Source: Micropterix aruncella (lineage: Eukaryota; Arthropoda; Insecta; Lepidoptera; Micropterigidae). Taken from it: a stretch of DNA of 64,000 nt. The stretch's first letter is position 1; each line of letters starts with the position of its first letter. Below, one piece after another: positions 23,897 to 34,928 of the stretch. A program made the position numbers and the translations under genes. The stretch lies in contig OX155952.1 of assembly GCA_944548615.1 (NCBI GenBank), forward strand, positions 29,413,458 to 29,477,457. The letters are read 5' to 3'. Under the pieces are notes generated by a model that was not told the DNA's origin, made no database searches, and was given only the letters and a program-made list of their open reading frames with translations.

Positions 23897-24902
23897 TTAC
23901 CTATATCGGTACTTATAAAAATAAACTCGTTTTACTTTTACGATTTTTAGGTTATGTAATGAACAACCAAACCGATTGTTGTTTTGCATTTTTTTTTAAA
24001 GCCGTCCAAGAAATATTGAAAATCTACCACGCGTCTTCCTTCGATATTTATAGATTCCGGTTCTGTTTTTGTAACCTAAAAAAAAGAGTAAATTAACGTT
24101 TTTTTCAAGTTTCATTATAGTTGAAAAGTAAAAATTATATTAGTTCTTACCTCAACATAACTAATCGTTAAATTAACCCAAATGTAGTCAATGAAATCAT
24201 CGTTCATACCTTCAGTGCTACAAATTAAATGACGATATAAGTAATGAAATTTACAAAAATACGGAGTAAAACTGGAATATACATAACAATTTCAACTCAC
24301 TATATATTTTGATTGGTTGAGTGACTGGTACTAGGCATTTCTGTTAACATTTTGGGTGGGTCTCCTTTTGCGTCAGTTTCCATATTGTCAGTACAACAAA
24401 TAAAATAAGAAATATAAATAAATATAAACCCAAAAGTTCACAAACTGAAATACCAATAACAATTTTCTACTCACGATGTTTGATTATTTAGGTTATTTGT
24501 ACTAGGTGTTTCTCTGGGTGAATCAAAAGTCTCATTAGGGTTTATTTCTTCAATTAAATCGATATCCATATTTTCAGTCCTACAAATAAAATTGCTGACA
24601 TTAAAGAAAATAAAAAAAATAAAAGTTCACTTAGTAGATTAAAAACAACTACAATTTTCAACTTACGATATATCTCTAAGAGGCGAGGCAGAAGACACAG
24701 TTGAGGGTGCATTGGGGATTTTAGTATTTATTAAAGATTCTATTAATTTTGATCTGAGCGAAAAACAAAAGACGATTATTAAGGAAATTAGGGAATCCGC
24801 AGAATAAAAAAATACCAATATTTCATTGCGGTGTACCTACCTCTTATGTTTCAACAAGTAAGTAATAGTAATGCATTCTAAACAAGTAAAAAGTTTAAAG
24901 AC
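23897..24902 (-). pseudogene. Multi-exon relic, Mutator-like transposase-domain gene
   Basis: Six minus-strand exons can be read: 24902-24841, 24753-24667, 24579-24475, 24393-24301, 24217-24151 and 24075-23897. Donors are GTAGGT, GTAAGT, GTGAGT, GTGAGT and GTAAGA, and nearly all acceptors are AG. Phases agree throughout (2,2,2,2,0), and no exon has an in-frame stop before the last. Three middle exons start alike (STENMDID, STDNMETD, STEGMNDD) and two end alike (TPSTNNLNNQ, MPSTSHSTNQ), pointing to exon duplication. The last exon gives INIEGRRVVDFQYFL; after a frameshift in an A9 run it gives NNRFGCSLHNLKIVK, a pattern I recall from the start of the insect Mutator-like transposase domain. Defects: the 24393 exon has TG instead of AG at its acceptor (skipping keeps frame), the frameshift, and no downstream catalytic part. 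The start is not found; family S repeat lies just upstream. Confidence 0.6.
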
Positions 24903-24929
24903 CTAAATCCCGACTACTAACATATTTTC

Positions 24930-25015
24930 GTGGTTTTCGGTACATGTTTTCGAATTGTACTCATTGAGACCTTTTATTTGACACCAAACACGATGCTTAT
25001 GTAAATCTTATTTTT
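24930..25015. repeat. Fragment of dispersed repeat family 'S'
   Basis: TTGAGACCTTTTATTTGACACCAAACACG matches, in layout, the TCATTTGATACTAAACACG block of 8430-8760 and its counterpart in 16860-16900. Only about 85 bases are kept. Confidence 0.5.
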
Positions 25016-25059
25016 TTTTGTAGCAGTTTTTCTAATATATGTCGTTTTTGTTTTTTTTT

Positions 25060-25530
25060 TTCATTATGTGATTCGTTAATAATCTATGTATTGCAATTGT
25101 TTGTTTAGAGATTTGCATTAGCTAAACCAATTTCAATATATCTTGTAAAGTCTCAGAAGTTGGGGTTATTATTTTTAAGTAACTATTTACAGTAACTATT
25201 AAATAATGATTGACAGTAAGTCAATAATTACTTAATTAGGGTACACTGAGAAATTACAAAATGGTCGTTAGTGATGGTATAAATAATAATGATTTGGACA
25301 TCACGGTCATTTTATACCATCACTAATGACCATTTTGTAATTTCTCTGTGTACCCTAATTAAGTAATTATTGACTTACTGACAATCATTAATTAATAGTT
25401 ACTCTAAATAGTTACTGGAAAATGATAACCCCAACTTCTGAGACATTACAAGATCTATTGAAGTTGGTTTAGCTAATGCAAGTCTTTAAACAAACAATTG
25501 CAATACATAGATTATTAACGAATCACATAT
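25060..25530. mobile_element. Long inverted repeat, ~225-bp arms
   Basis: The left arm runs from about 25060 to 25285 and the right arm from about 25309 to 25530, with a loop of about 25 bases centred near 25297. Outer ends read ATTATGTGATTCGTTAATAA and its inverse; inner ends are TTAGTGATGGTATAAA and its inverse. Mismatches are few. No coding frame. It could be a fold-back transposon or a hairpin RNA source. Confidence 0.85.
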
Positions 25531-25699
25531 TTAAAAAAAATGTAATTCAGGGAACATTAGTATAATGATAAATAAGGGTAATTTACTTACTAAGTGTCTA
25601 CATTAAAAAACTACTATCGTTAGGTTTTAAGTAGTTATTTGGCTTATTGCGTAGTTTTACTTACTATTCCGCGTAAAATTTGGCTTTCAATAACCTAAG

Positions 25700-25935
25700 A
25701 TAATAAAAAAAATATGTCGATCCCGAAGGCATGTCCATATTATTGACCATGTTTGAGATCATTTATTGTCTCGAATCTCACAATACCTCGATTGTCAAAA
25801 TACGACTAGAAGTTTTGAAGATATGAGGGAACAGATGAACATACATACTTAAATACATACATACATACAAACATGCTTACATGGCCTGCTAAAATCATAA
25901 CTCTCCTTTTGACTTTGTTGTAGTCGGGTAAAAAT
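25700..25935. repeat. Dispersed repeat, partly like family 'S'
   Basis: It has the same layout as family S (a block on Ca. 100 bases, then ACATACATACTTAAATACAT, then a CTCCTTTTGACTTTGTTGTAGTCGGGTAAAAA end comparable to GGCAGTCGTGTAAAAA). A related fragment may lie at 21960-22030. The relationship is tentative. Confidence 0.35.
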
Positions 25936-27030
25936 AAACTGTTGCGGTTGATGGGTGACCGCTAATAGATTTGTCATTTACCTGACTACGAGTATTACCT
26001 ATGTTGGTATAAAAACAATAACTTACACAAATGTATTGACACCCTGTTTAAAATTAAATAGATATTACGCAGCTTCTCTTGCCTTCTGCAAATTATTAAT
26101 CATGTTACATTTTCGTGACATCACAGATTTCTTTTATCCATAATAATATTTTTATTCATTTCTACCCATGTTCTGTAAGTAGAATCAAAACACGTTTGTA
26201 GAGAAAATAAATATAAGTTAAGTACAGCTGTTATAAGCTTAATCCACTATTAATCAAAATATTGATTAATAGTAGATTAAGATTAATAAAAAAAATATAT
26301 GAATAGCCTCGTTCAGATTCATAAATAAAATACAAAATACTTAGGGATCACAATTATTTAGTCGCACTATAATTTACGTAAATATTACGCGCGGCACTTG
26401 CGCGGTGGTGGGAGATCAACCGACATAGATCCTGCGTCGACGAGCGCCAGAGCGAGAATGATTTTAGACCGTCCAAGGCACACGATTTTATACTTACTTT
26501 GAAAAATTATTACAATAAAAGATGAAGACGGATATTTTTTCTTTTTTACACATTTATAGTACAATCTTTCTTCTTACGGATAAATTTTTTTTTGTTGTCA
26601 AATGACCTCTAGATTATGAGATATAACGTATTTTCTTGTAGTCGATTTTTAGATTATTGACTTTCTTAGACGTGATAAAAATACAAGTTTATGATTTTAA
26701 AGTCGAACTTTTCTTAATACGTTTTAAATTTCACGATATGTTCCTTCATATTAATATTTCCTACCTTCTTACCTAGTAATAATAATTGGTGTAATATTAC
26801 TTCAAAATTGAGTCTTTGCGCGTCATCTAGAAATCGCGCTTTCGAAATCCACTGTTTACTAAGTCAATTATCCAATTTTATAATAATTATCCAATAGAGA
26901 TAAAATAAATATATATGGTGTTTACGATGACTGAAGTCAAAAGAAGCTAAACCGATTAATTGTGTGACCAAAATCAATTCAAAAACTACCAATTTCTTGA
27001 TTTACGCATGAAAAATGCTAACACGCTCTT
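25936..27030. other. Non-coding; short hairpin and a GC-rich patch
   Basis: A short palindrome, ACTATTAATCAA..TTGATTAATAGT, lies at about 26246-26275. A GC-rich patch at about 26385-26450 (GCGCGGCACTTGCGCGGTGG) has no recognisable gene. The rest is AT-rich and unrecognised. Confidence 0.4.
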
Positions 27031-27039
27031 AATGTTCCG

Positions 27040-27500
27040 AGCGAAGTATATGCGTTTGACAGCATGAAACTGCAATCCCCTGTTTCACACCGTCGGGGGT
27101 GGATTTTTCCAAAACCCTCGAATACCAATCCTATTGTTTGCTTCGATTAGTACATAACTATTAGACTTGCAAGTTCATCAAATTCCATCCCCTTTATATC
27201 CCGTAAGGGGATAAAATTAGCCTCCCCTCGAACACATACATACTTCTTTATATTCTGAGAGGACCCGTGATAGTAGATAATATAATCGTGACCCGTTTAG
27301 TAGATATGTATTCAATGGTTTAAAATTAAATTCCCTTGCTTGGCAACGCTCAGGGATAAATTTCGAATCCTTTTAACGGGCGCCTACGCCACGAGGAGAA
27401 GGCGTATGAGAAATTTCAGCCTTATCGCGTGGATAGTTTCGTCTCGGCGATGATTATGAGTCAGTGAGTCAGGGCTTCCGATTTTATATGTATAGAGAGG
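27040..27500. repeat. Probable dispersed repeat (CCC..GGGG-rich blocks)
   Basis: Blocks such as CACCGTCGGGGGTGGATTTT and CCGTAAGGGGATAAAATTAG, followed near 27460 by GAGTCAGTGAGTCAGGGCTT, look like interspersed repeat sequence rather than a gene. A weaker relative lies at 23455-23600. Boundaries unknown. Confidence 0.35.
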
Positions 27501-27799
27501 AGACGATACTTCAAAATACTGTACTCCTACCTCAGAACACTGACAGGTAATAACTGAAAACATTGCATTTTTTTTAAATAAAAAAATGTGATAGATTAAA
27601 AAATAATAATTGTTGCTAGCTTAAAATTTACGTTTTATTAATGATACATTTTTTACCATGTACTCTTTGCGAATATCAAGGGAATTCTATTAAACCAATT
27701 GTTATTAGTCTGCACCTTTACGCAAGCGGAGTCACCGGAATTATTTTACAGTTATATTCCTGATGTAATGGAAAAATACCAATAAATGATCTAACTGTT

Positions 27800-27960
27800 T
27801 GGAGGTTGGGCGGCTGGGTGGCCTTGTGGTCATAGTAATTTACGAATGTGCCCAAACGAATGCAGCAGTGGCCGCCCCACTTAAAGTCAGTGGGCGGGCG
27901 GTATGGGCGGCGCTCAGCGGCCAGACCCGACTAGTCCAAGAGCTCGCTGCAGGTATCGTA
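27800..27960. other. Short GC-rich non-coding block
   Basis: About 160 bases of GC-rich sequence (GGGCGGGCGGTATGGGCGGC). The overlapping open frame of 92 codons has no recognisable domain. It may be part of a repeat or of the LINE fragment that follows. Confidence 0.35.
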
Positions 27961-28339
27961 ACCACATTTTATTTTATGTTTCATTTGGAAATACACTTAC
28001 TTAATAGGATATCGAGGTCTGGTAGCCGAGAAATTAAGTATCCTACATACTCGCAAAAAATTAAAATATGGGAGTGATTCATATTATATAATATAAACCG
28101 ACCTTACATTGCTGTGATCAGCAAATATACATATGTTTGAGAGTTAAAGCTTTTAATCAATCAATCAATCCATCATTTATTTTCATAAAAACTAAGTACA
28201 TTGTTGTGTAGACTTTCTTTGACATTGTTTTGTTAAATTATTATTTTATATGATTTTATTGATATTTAGGTAGTTATAAATGAAATTAAGTAACCGAAAG
28301 TTCCGACAAATCGAGTTTTTATATTGTGTTATTTCTATT

Positions 28340-28560
28340 ATTATTAGATATTAACAATACAATTTAACTTGACCCTAACCTACATAATTACGCAGACGCA
28401 AAAGTCCTTTGGATATTTGAGCTATAAGCTCTTTAACCAGCTACCACTCTCCACAAGAAAGATGGAAACAAAGGCGTTTAAAAGATCAATTAAACAAAAG
28501 CTGCAATCCACACATGCTTTCTATAAGCTGGGTGATTTTTTTGAGGAATAACATTAATAT
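28340..28560 (+). mobile_element. LINE relic D, C-terminal end
   Basis: The frame ending at 28551 reads KSFGYLSYKLFNQLPLSTR.., then KAFKRSIKQKLQS and FYKLGDFFEE before a stop. This is the F(Y/N)xLP...F+..(I/V)K..L....YK..DF tail found at the end of many LINE pol proteins. The same layout occurs in LINE E (57557-58013). Only the last 60 codons remain. Confidence 0.65.
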
Positions 28561-29486
28561 GTAACTTTCAGGTACCTCATTTTAGTTCTTATTGTTTAAT
28601 ATTATGAATTTAATATTTAATATGTAGATTACAATGTGTAACGTAACATACCTGATCATATAGGCACATACGTTGTTTTTAACAATTTTGTTTTGATACT
28701 TTCTATTGTGTGATTATTTTTGTATAAAGTGCCTAAGATGACTATTAATATTCTTATAATATTATCAATTTTATATCTATACTCATGTACATGGATTCAG
28801 CTCTATTTTTTTAACTTTTTTTTGTCTGCCATGTAAAGCCGACTTTAGTCAACGCTATTGTCGAATTAATGTTTATGCTTTAATAGTTTTATATCTACAT
28901 ATTAATATATTACTAGCAACTGACGAATTCTAATATGCGATAATTAGCTTTAATTCATAATTCATGCTTTTATTGTATATTTGGAATGAATACATTGAAT
29001 ACTGAATACTGAATATTAATATTTAAAAAATTATTTATTCGAATTTACAGTCAAAAAAATCAATGATTATTTTTATTTGATCGTAAGATACCTTATTATA
29101 ATTATTATGACTATTAAAATAACAGATTCCTGTGTGACTATCGTATATTACATGTATTTAAATTACAATTAAAATGTAATGAAAATTGTCAAAGTAAAAA
29201 ACGTCCTTGTTAGAATATAAACAAATCAATTTATTAAGTAAATGATCATGAAGTTTAAAATAAAATAGTCAGTATAATATAAAATATTAAATAAAGTCCA
29301 TAAATACGTCGTGATTATATTGGAAATCAAATAGTCAAGTTCAAAAATATTATTTCATAATATGATTAATTGAGATCACTGTATTATATTATTTATAACA
29401 AGCTTAATATATTCGAACACTTATAGAATTAGAAATAGTCAAGATGCATATCAATTATATAACGTAGTGCTTAGCTTCAGTCGTGA
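28561..29486. other. Non-coding, possibly LINE 3' UTR then unique DNA
   Basis: The first part (to about 29010) may be the 3' UTR of LINE D, ending near ATTGAATACTGAATACTGAA. The rest is AT-rich and unrecognised. Confidence 0.35.
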
Positions 29487-29488
29487 TA

Positions 29489-30156
29489 TTGGGTCCTTAC
29501 ATATGAAGTTGCTCTTCTATAAAGGAAATTTATGGGCAAAAACTTTGTATGAAAAATATGTATTTAATTAATAGAAATATTGACCCCTATTATTTAAGCA
29601 AATTTGTTATTTTAATGGAAGCTGCTTAATTCTTCTGCTGTAAAACTGCTCAAATTTTTCCCCTTGTAAAAAGTTATCTGAATTCTGAAAAAAAAATAAC
29701 TGTATTAGAGCAAGGTGTGGCAACTCCTGCAACTTCGCGACTGTTTGCAGTGAAATCTGTCTGTGTTATACGTTGTCATGCAGAAGCAAGTGCGATGAGC
29801 GATTGACCAGGCTAAGTTATTTAATCACGAGCTTCTTCATCATTGTTTGCAGTTCTTAACAGTACATATTTACGGTAATTGTATAGCCAGACTGCAAGAA
29901 GCTGTAATAGAAAACACCGGCACAGGATCTCATATTTGAAAATAATGCAAATTTTCGAATTTACCGTGGTTGCACAAACTAAAATATTTCAGCAAAAACA
30001 AACAACGGAAAGACAAATAAACAGCTGATTCTTAAATAAGAATAACATGGCCTTGAATAAAAATTTATTGTAATATGAAATTCTAATTCAAACCCAAGTT
30101 ATACAAGTTCAAATTGGCCAGTGTAAAAAAATAATAATTACATAAATAAGGGCCAA
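29489..30156 (-). mobile_element. Internally deleted mariner, copy 2
   Basis: Same family and strand as 22226-22980: TA at 29487-29488 and 30157-30158, left end TTGGGTCCTTACATATGAAG, right end CCAATA with degraded repeat. Shared internal blocks include TGACCAGGCTAAGTTATTTA and ACAAATAAACAGCTGATTCTTA. The HPPY..PDLAP block present in copy 1 is deleted here, and the frame is broken. Length 668 bp. Confidence 0.85.
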
Positions 30157-30158
30157 TA

Positions 30159-31400
30159 CGAGTATATCGAAGTGTGGCGAATACCTATAGCTCCACTCGG
30201 CTAGTTATTTTCACAATGAGTGAGAGAGAGGTGAAGTGGCCGTTTGCACAACTCATTATAATCATGTTTGTTGTGTACGAAAATGTTCATCCCAAATTAT
30301 TGAGCGCAATATTAATTTAGCCAAATATTGTAATATTTTAGCCAACTATTGGGCCAAATATTAGTTTGGCGCAGATTTTGCATTAAGGACCAGGAATACA
30401 TTAACGGGAAGAGCCATCAACGCAGGCCCATGGCACAAGCATCACGTCTGCAAACATCGCTACATTTCCTGGCTATTGATTTTGACTATGTAGCTGAAAT
30501 TCAACATAGAAAGGGTAATTAGCTCGAGGAGTGACAAAAAAGCGAGCAAAAAAGCGTATAAATTTGACTTGACGCATAGCGATGTTGGCGTGACGGTAGT
30601 TACAGTGTCGTAATGTTATAACCTAACATTATTTCATTACGTCACGACCTTGGGATCTCGTTTCTAACATGATATCATGTAGTAGTATACGTCGGACACT
30701 TGAATCATGTTGAAACTACAGTATAATTTTATTTCCGTATTAACCGTAAGGAAAATGTTGATACATATAATCGAATAAAGGAGTTGAAAAAAAAATCCTT
30801 GTAATTCAACAAAATTACGATTGGCGCATCGTTATTCTGTATAAAACCGTAATAACAAAATGGTAATGTAAGAAGCAATCCAATATTTTTCTTAGTGTAT
30901 AATTGGGAAAATATTACAAGGTAAGAAGGAGTATCAAGCAGTGTGTTCTTATGGAACTTTTAATTTTAGCAAAGATATTACAAATATTTAGCAAATATGT
31001 TAGGTAGCTACCAAATCAACACTTTCAGGATTTTTTAAACAAATACAATGGTTCGTAACTATTTATGTACGATGTATGTACATCTACTTAGGGTACTACG
31101 GGTACTTAGGAGCTACAGGTACTAAACTAATCGTACAAATAGGATTTAAATTCTACACAATGACATGGCAACGCGGCGCTGGTGGGAGAAATTAGCAGCT
31201 ACCAGCCCAACAATAGTCTAAATTATAGATTATATTTAAAAAAAAACTGAATATGCATATTCGCTCGTTGTACCTGGAGTTTCGGAGTTAAGGACTGTTT
31301 CGCCTTAACCATTAATTAACTTAGAAAATCGGACGAAATTTGTATTCACTTAAAAGCACACCATTATTATCCTCATAAAAATTAAGGTATTACATAATAG
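30159..31400. other. Non-coding, no element recognised
   Basis: Intergenic sequence with a mildly GC-richer patch at 30370-30480. No coding motif, no repeat match elsewhere in the window that I could see. Confidence 0.4.
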
Positions 31401-31404
31401 GTAC

Positions 31405-32270
31405 GTAGGGCGACTATAATGGGCGAACCCGTCACTTCAAGCTGGTATAACGATATATGATCGTTCTATCAGTTGTGGGATGAGCGTAGAAGGCATAGAG
31501 AAAATACAAATCTACTGTCTAGCTCCGCCAACATGCCCGCCAGAGACCAACGCCTTACGGCAACGCACCGAAATAGGTAACAAGCGGGCAGCCTCGCCCC
31601 CAAACTACCAGTTTTGGCAGAATCTCTCCTTCAAGAGTTAACAGTTTGGAAGGATATCTCCGTCTGGAATTAACCTTCAGGATACTTCCGTCCTCCCGAC
31701 TGGTTACGTGTCCTAAGTCGCTTGCGCAGCCTCTACCTGTTGTATTACAGCGGTAATTCAATGTAAAATTTATCGCGGACCTGGGCGTCCTTTGCCAGTA
31801 GTGCCATACAGGATCGGGTGGCCTGCAGGCCGTTTCAAGAGTGGCATGACAACAATTATTGAGACAGTATGTTTCCATAGTCTCCAGACTCCTTCAGCAA
31901 TTAGTCAGAGTGCACAGCCGATTGGCGACGCTGAACGGTGCGCAAACTGTCCAGTAATGCCGGGAGGCAATCCTACCAGGAGAAACTGATCCCCCAGCCG
32001 TGAGGCCTGAGACGGGAGAGTCTTTCCCGGGGTAGCCTTCCACATGAGGAGGTTTCTGAATAAAAGCTGAATCGTGAGTTGGGCCGATTCGAGAACACAA
32101 TGGATCTTACGTTCCAAGCTCCAAGAAACCATTCGCTACCAGGTACCGTAGTGAGCTCTCTGATCAGACAAAACAAGTGGAGATTGGGGGCAATTGGATC
32201 CAGCTCCAGACTCACCCTACGCGAGGCTAACGGACGCCGCCAGCAAATTATGTAAATTACTTTGTTCAAG
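31405..32270 (+). repeat. Repeat family 'R', copy 2
   Basis: It contains the same ordered blocks as 18440-19150: GGGCGAACCCGTCACTTCA, CTACCAGTTTTGGCAGAATC, GGATATCTCCGTCTGGA, CAATTAGTCAGAGTGCACA and ATCGTGAGTTGGGCCGA. It continues past them to about 32270. A ~35-base internal duplication (CTCCTTCAAGAGTTAACAG..) is specific to this copy. Confidence 0.75.
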
Positions 32271-33311
32271 CGATCCCTAATGGGAATTCACTGACTATAA
32301 TTAAGCAGGGCAAATACAACTTTCAGCATATCAATGCAATTAGTCAACGCGTAGGAGAATGTCTGGCTTATTTCTATTTGCTGCGATAAGAGTGTTGGTG
32401 TAACTGGTGTATCTACATGCCGACCATGTTTTATATTCTAGTGTTGTTGGGACCTGTTTGCTGTTAAATAATTTTAATTCTCAAGTAGTTCTTTGTTGCA
32501 AATTTAGATAATGACAATCTTAGATTCTCTTAACCTATAGGCATTCTGAAATTATACCACGGTATCTCCTTTTTAATTTGGGTACAGTTACAAGGAGAAA
32601 TATAATAGTACCCCAACATCCGCAACTAACACTCATCCAAATTTTAAAGGATAGAATGCGCCGGTACCCTTTATCTACATTTCTAGATACTTCATCTACA
32701 TTTATTCACTCTCCATACCTGCTGTAGCTCCCTTTTATGCGTACCCCGAACAAGACTGGCAAAAGTACAGAAAATATACTTACATTCTATAATTTACATT
32801 CTATAAGTATAGCATTACATTCTATAATTTATTTACTTCCATTATTAAACAGTTGAAGGATGTACAATTGAAAAAAAACGCTAAGGTGATGCTGATAAGG
32901 CCACTCTTTTTCTGATCGAATTCGAAGGCCATGACTTGTCAAACATTGCACCTATTTAAATGATAATTATGATCAAGGGATTAGGCATCTGTTCTATAAT
33001 CTAACGGAATTCGCGACATATGATTTTTCAAAATACCAAAAGCAGAGCCTTATTGCCTGGTTATTTTATTTTGTCTTATATTTGTACATTTTAAAAGTAT
33101 GATGTAGCTTTAATTTGATTACACTAGCCAATAGTGAAAATGAAAGAAGAACGAAGTCAGTTGTTCTGTACTAAATCGACAACGCTGTTCACGAAAACAA
33201 CCATGGAAATCCCCGATTAGATGTAGTTTGTTTAATTATCCAAAATCTTCCTTGGAAATCATAAGGCACAAGACCATAAGAATCTTGTGGAAAATCTTCT
33301 GCAGTTCTACG
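32271..33311. other. Non-coding, no element recognised
   Basis: AT-rich intergenic sequence. A local repeat (TACATTCTATAATTTACATT, 32781-32830) is visible. The open frame at 33228-33434 has no recognisable domain. Confidence 0.4.
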
Positions 33312-33470
33312 ATAGACTGGGATGTACTATGTCTTAAGTTGCACTTCTTACATCCACACTTGGACTTCTTTCCCGAAAACTGTGGTGCTGTTAACGACAT
33401 GGAAGAGAGATACGAGGTAAAATGGAGTGAATAGTACAAGACTTAAAAGACATAGTACACCCCAGTCTAG
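33312..33470. repeat. Inverted repeat, arms about 26 bp, loop about 100
   Basis: TAGACTGGGATGTACTATGTC near 33312 is mirrored by GACATAGTACACCCCAGTCTA ending near 33469, and the homology continues into CTTAAGT/ACTTAA. It may be the end pair of a small MITE; no target duplication was found. Confidence 0.55.
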
Positions 33471-33718
33471 CAGTAAGCGGATTATTGCTGGACGCTCGTC
33501 GGGGTCTCACCAGCAACAAAATATATAGGTACAAGCTATTGCGCCACCGTTGACCTTCCTCCGAGGGAGAACTATGAGGTAAGTATATGCATAGGCATTT
33601 AAGAGGAAATTCTGAAAAGCTTCAATTAACAACTAAAAGAACAAGAGCTAAACCTGTATTTTCATTATCATTTCTGTGTTCAACATCCTTGAAAACATAA
33701 CTGAACTGGTGTTATTTA

Positions 33719-33915
33719 ACATTTTACTGACTACTTCCGATATTACAGTGAATAAATTTTAGTACGTATCTATTCGAATTATTGACTTTTTTAATTAATA
33801 GGCTTCTATTTTGATTATTTAACTTTTTACTGACTATTTCTGTTATTAGGATAAATCACTTTTAGTAGGTACCAGTTCGAATTATTGACTATTTTAATTC
33901 ATAAGCCTTTATTTC
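33719..33915. repeat. Two-unit tandem duplication, ~103 bp period
   Basis: Unit 1 (33719-33812) and unit 2 (33822-33915) share TTTTACTGACTA.TTC, TTAGTA.GTA.C.., TTCGAATTATTGACT.TTTTAATT and AAGCCTTTATTTC/AGGCTTCTATTTT. Divergence is high, so the duplication is old. Confidence 0.65.
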
Positions 33916-34461
33916 AGTTTTTAGCAAGATTTTACGATGGGTGACATTTAGTTGGTTACAAATAATTGACAATTCTAATAATTATATGTAAGTTTCAGAG
34001 AATCTAATATATTTTTGACAATCTGATTCTTGACTACCTGTAAAGATTAGCAACGAGACTTACTTAACACAAATATTTTGACACTTCCAAGAGCAGTTTT
34101 TAGCCGTCAATCGGACAAGACGATAATATAATGTTTTGTATATAATATAAATATCGCAAATCTGTCAATGTTAAATCAAAACGGCTTGCTGAACATTTAG
34201 ATGCTGCAAATATCTATGGCATCATTCTTTAGTTTCGGTACGTGTCCTTAGCTCGACATTCAGCAGACACTCAACTCGAGTGTATGTTGTTTATTGATCA
34301 TGAATGGGTCATTATTAGAATGCAAATTTAACATGATTTTTGTTTTTTAAAAAACCGCTGTTATTCTCAGATATCAGCCATATTGGAAAGATAAACATAT
34401 TTTACATAAGGAAATCATTAGAAAATCTAAAATAGGAGAGATATTTGCCATTTATATGTAA

Positions 34462-34684
34462 CTAGCTGCGCCCAGCGGTTTCATCCGCGTGGTGAAGGAA
34501 AATTGTGATAATGATGATAGAAAACCATATATCTTTATAAATTATAGCCTATGTGTTATTCTGATGTACCTATAAGCTATATTATTGTAAAGTTTCATCA
34601 AAATCCATTCAGTAGTTTTTGCGTGAAAGAGTAACAAACATCCATACATACATACAAACTTTCGCGTTTATAATATTAGTAGGA
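34462..34684 (-). mobile_element. Short Helitron, minus strand
   Basis: On the minus strand it starts TCCTACTAATATTATAAACG and ends CGCAGCTAG, inserted between A and T. A hairpin GCGG..CCGC lies about 12 bases before the CTAG end. Length 223 bp. It has an ACATCCATACATACATACAA stretch common in such elements. No coding capacity. Confidence 0.8.
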
Positions 34685-34755
34685 TAGTAGGATAGAATTT
34701 AAATTTCGAATGTCAATTTCTTAGATTTTTTCCTACTTACTTGAAAGTTATCGTT

Positions 34756-34928
34756 ATATTTTAGATAATTCACGCTATATCTTTATAAATTATAGCCTAT
34801 GTGTTATTCTGATGTGTAAACTATATTATTGTAAAGTTTCATCAAAATCCATTCAGTAGTTTTTGCGTGAAAGAGTAACAAACATCCATACATACATACA
34901 AACTTTCGCGTTTATAATATTAGTAGGA
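34756..34928 (-). mobile_element. Truncated Helitron, tandem to the previous one
   Basis: It repeats 34525-34684 almost exactly (TATCTTTATAAATTATAGCC through AATATTAGTAGGA) in the same orientation, but lacks the CTAG end. The spacer of about 70 bases between the two units begins with TAGTAGGATAG, a partial duplicate of the 5' terminus. Confidence 0.8.

Noticed and set aside
27799..28077. 92-codon plus frame in a GC-rich patch
   Set aside because: No domain; the hydrophobic start and composition follow from GC content, and LINE relic D lies immediately downstream.
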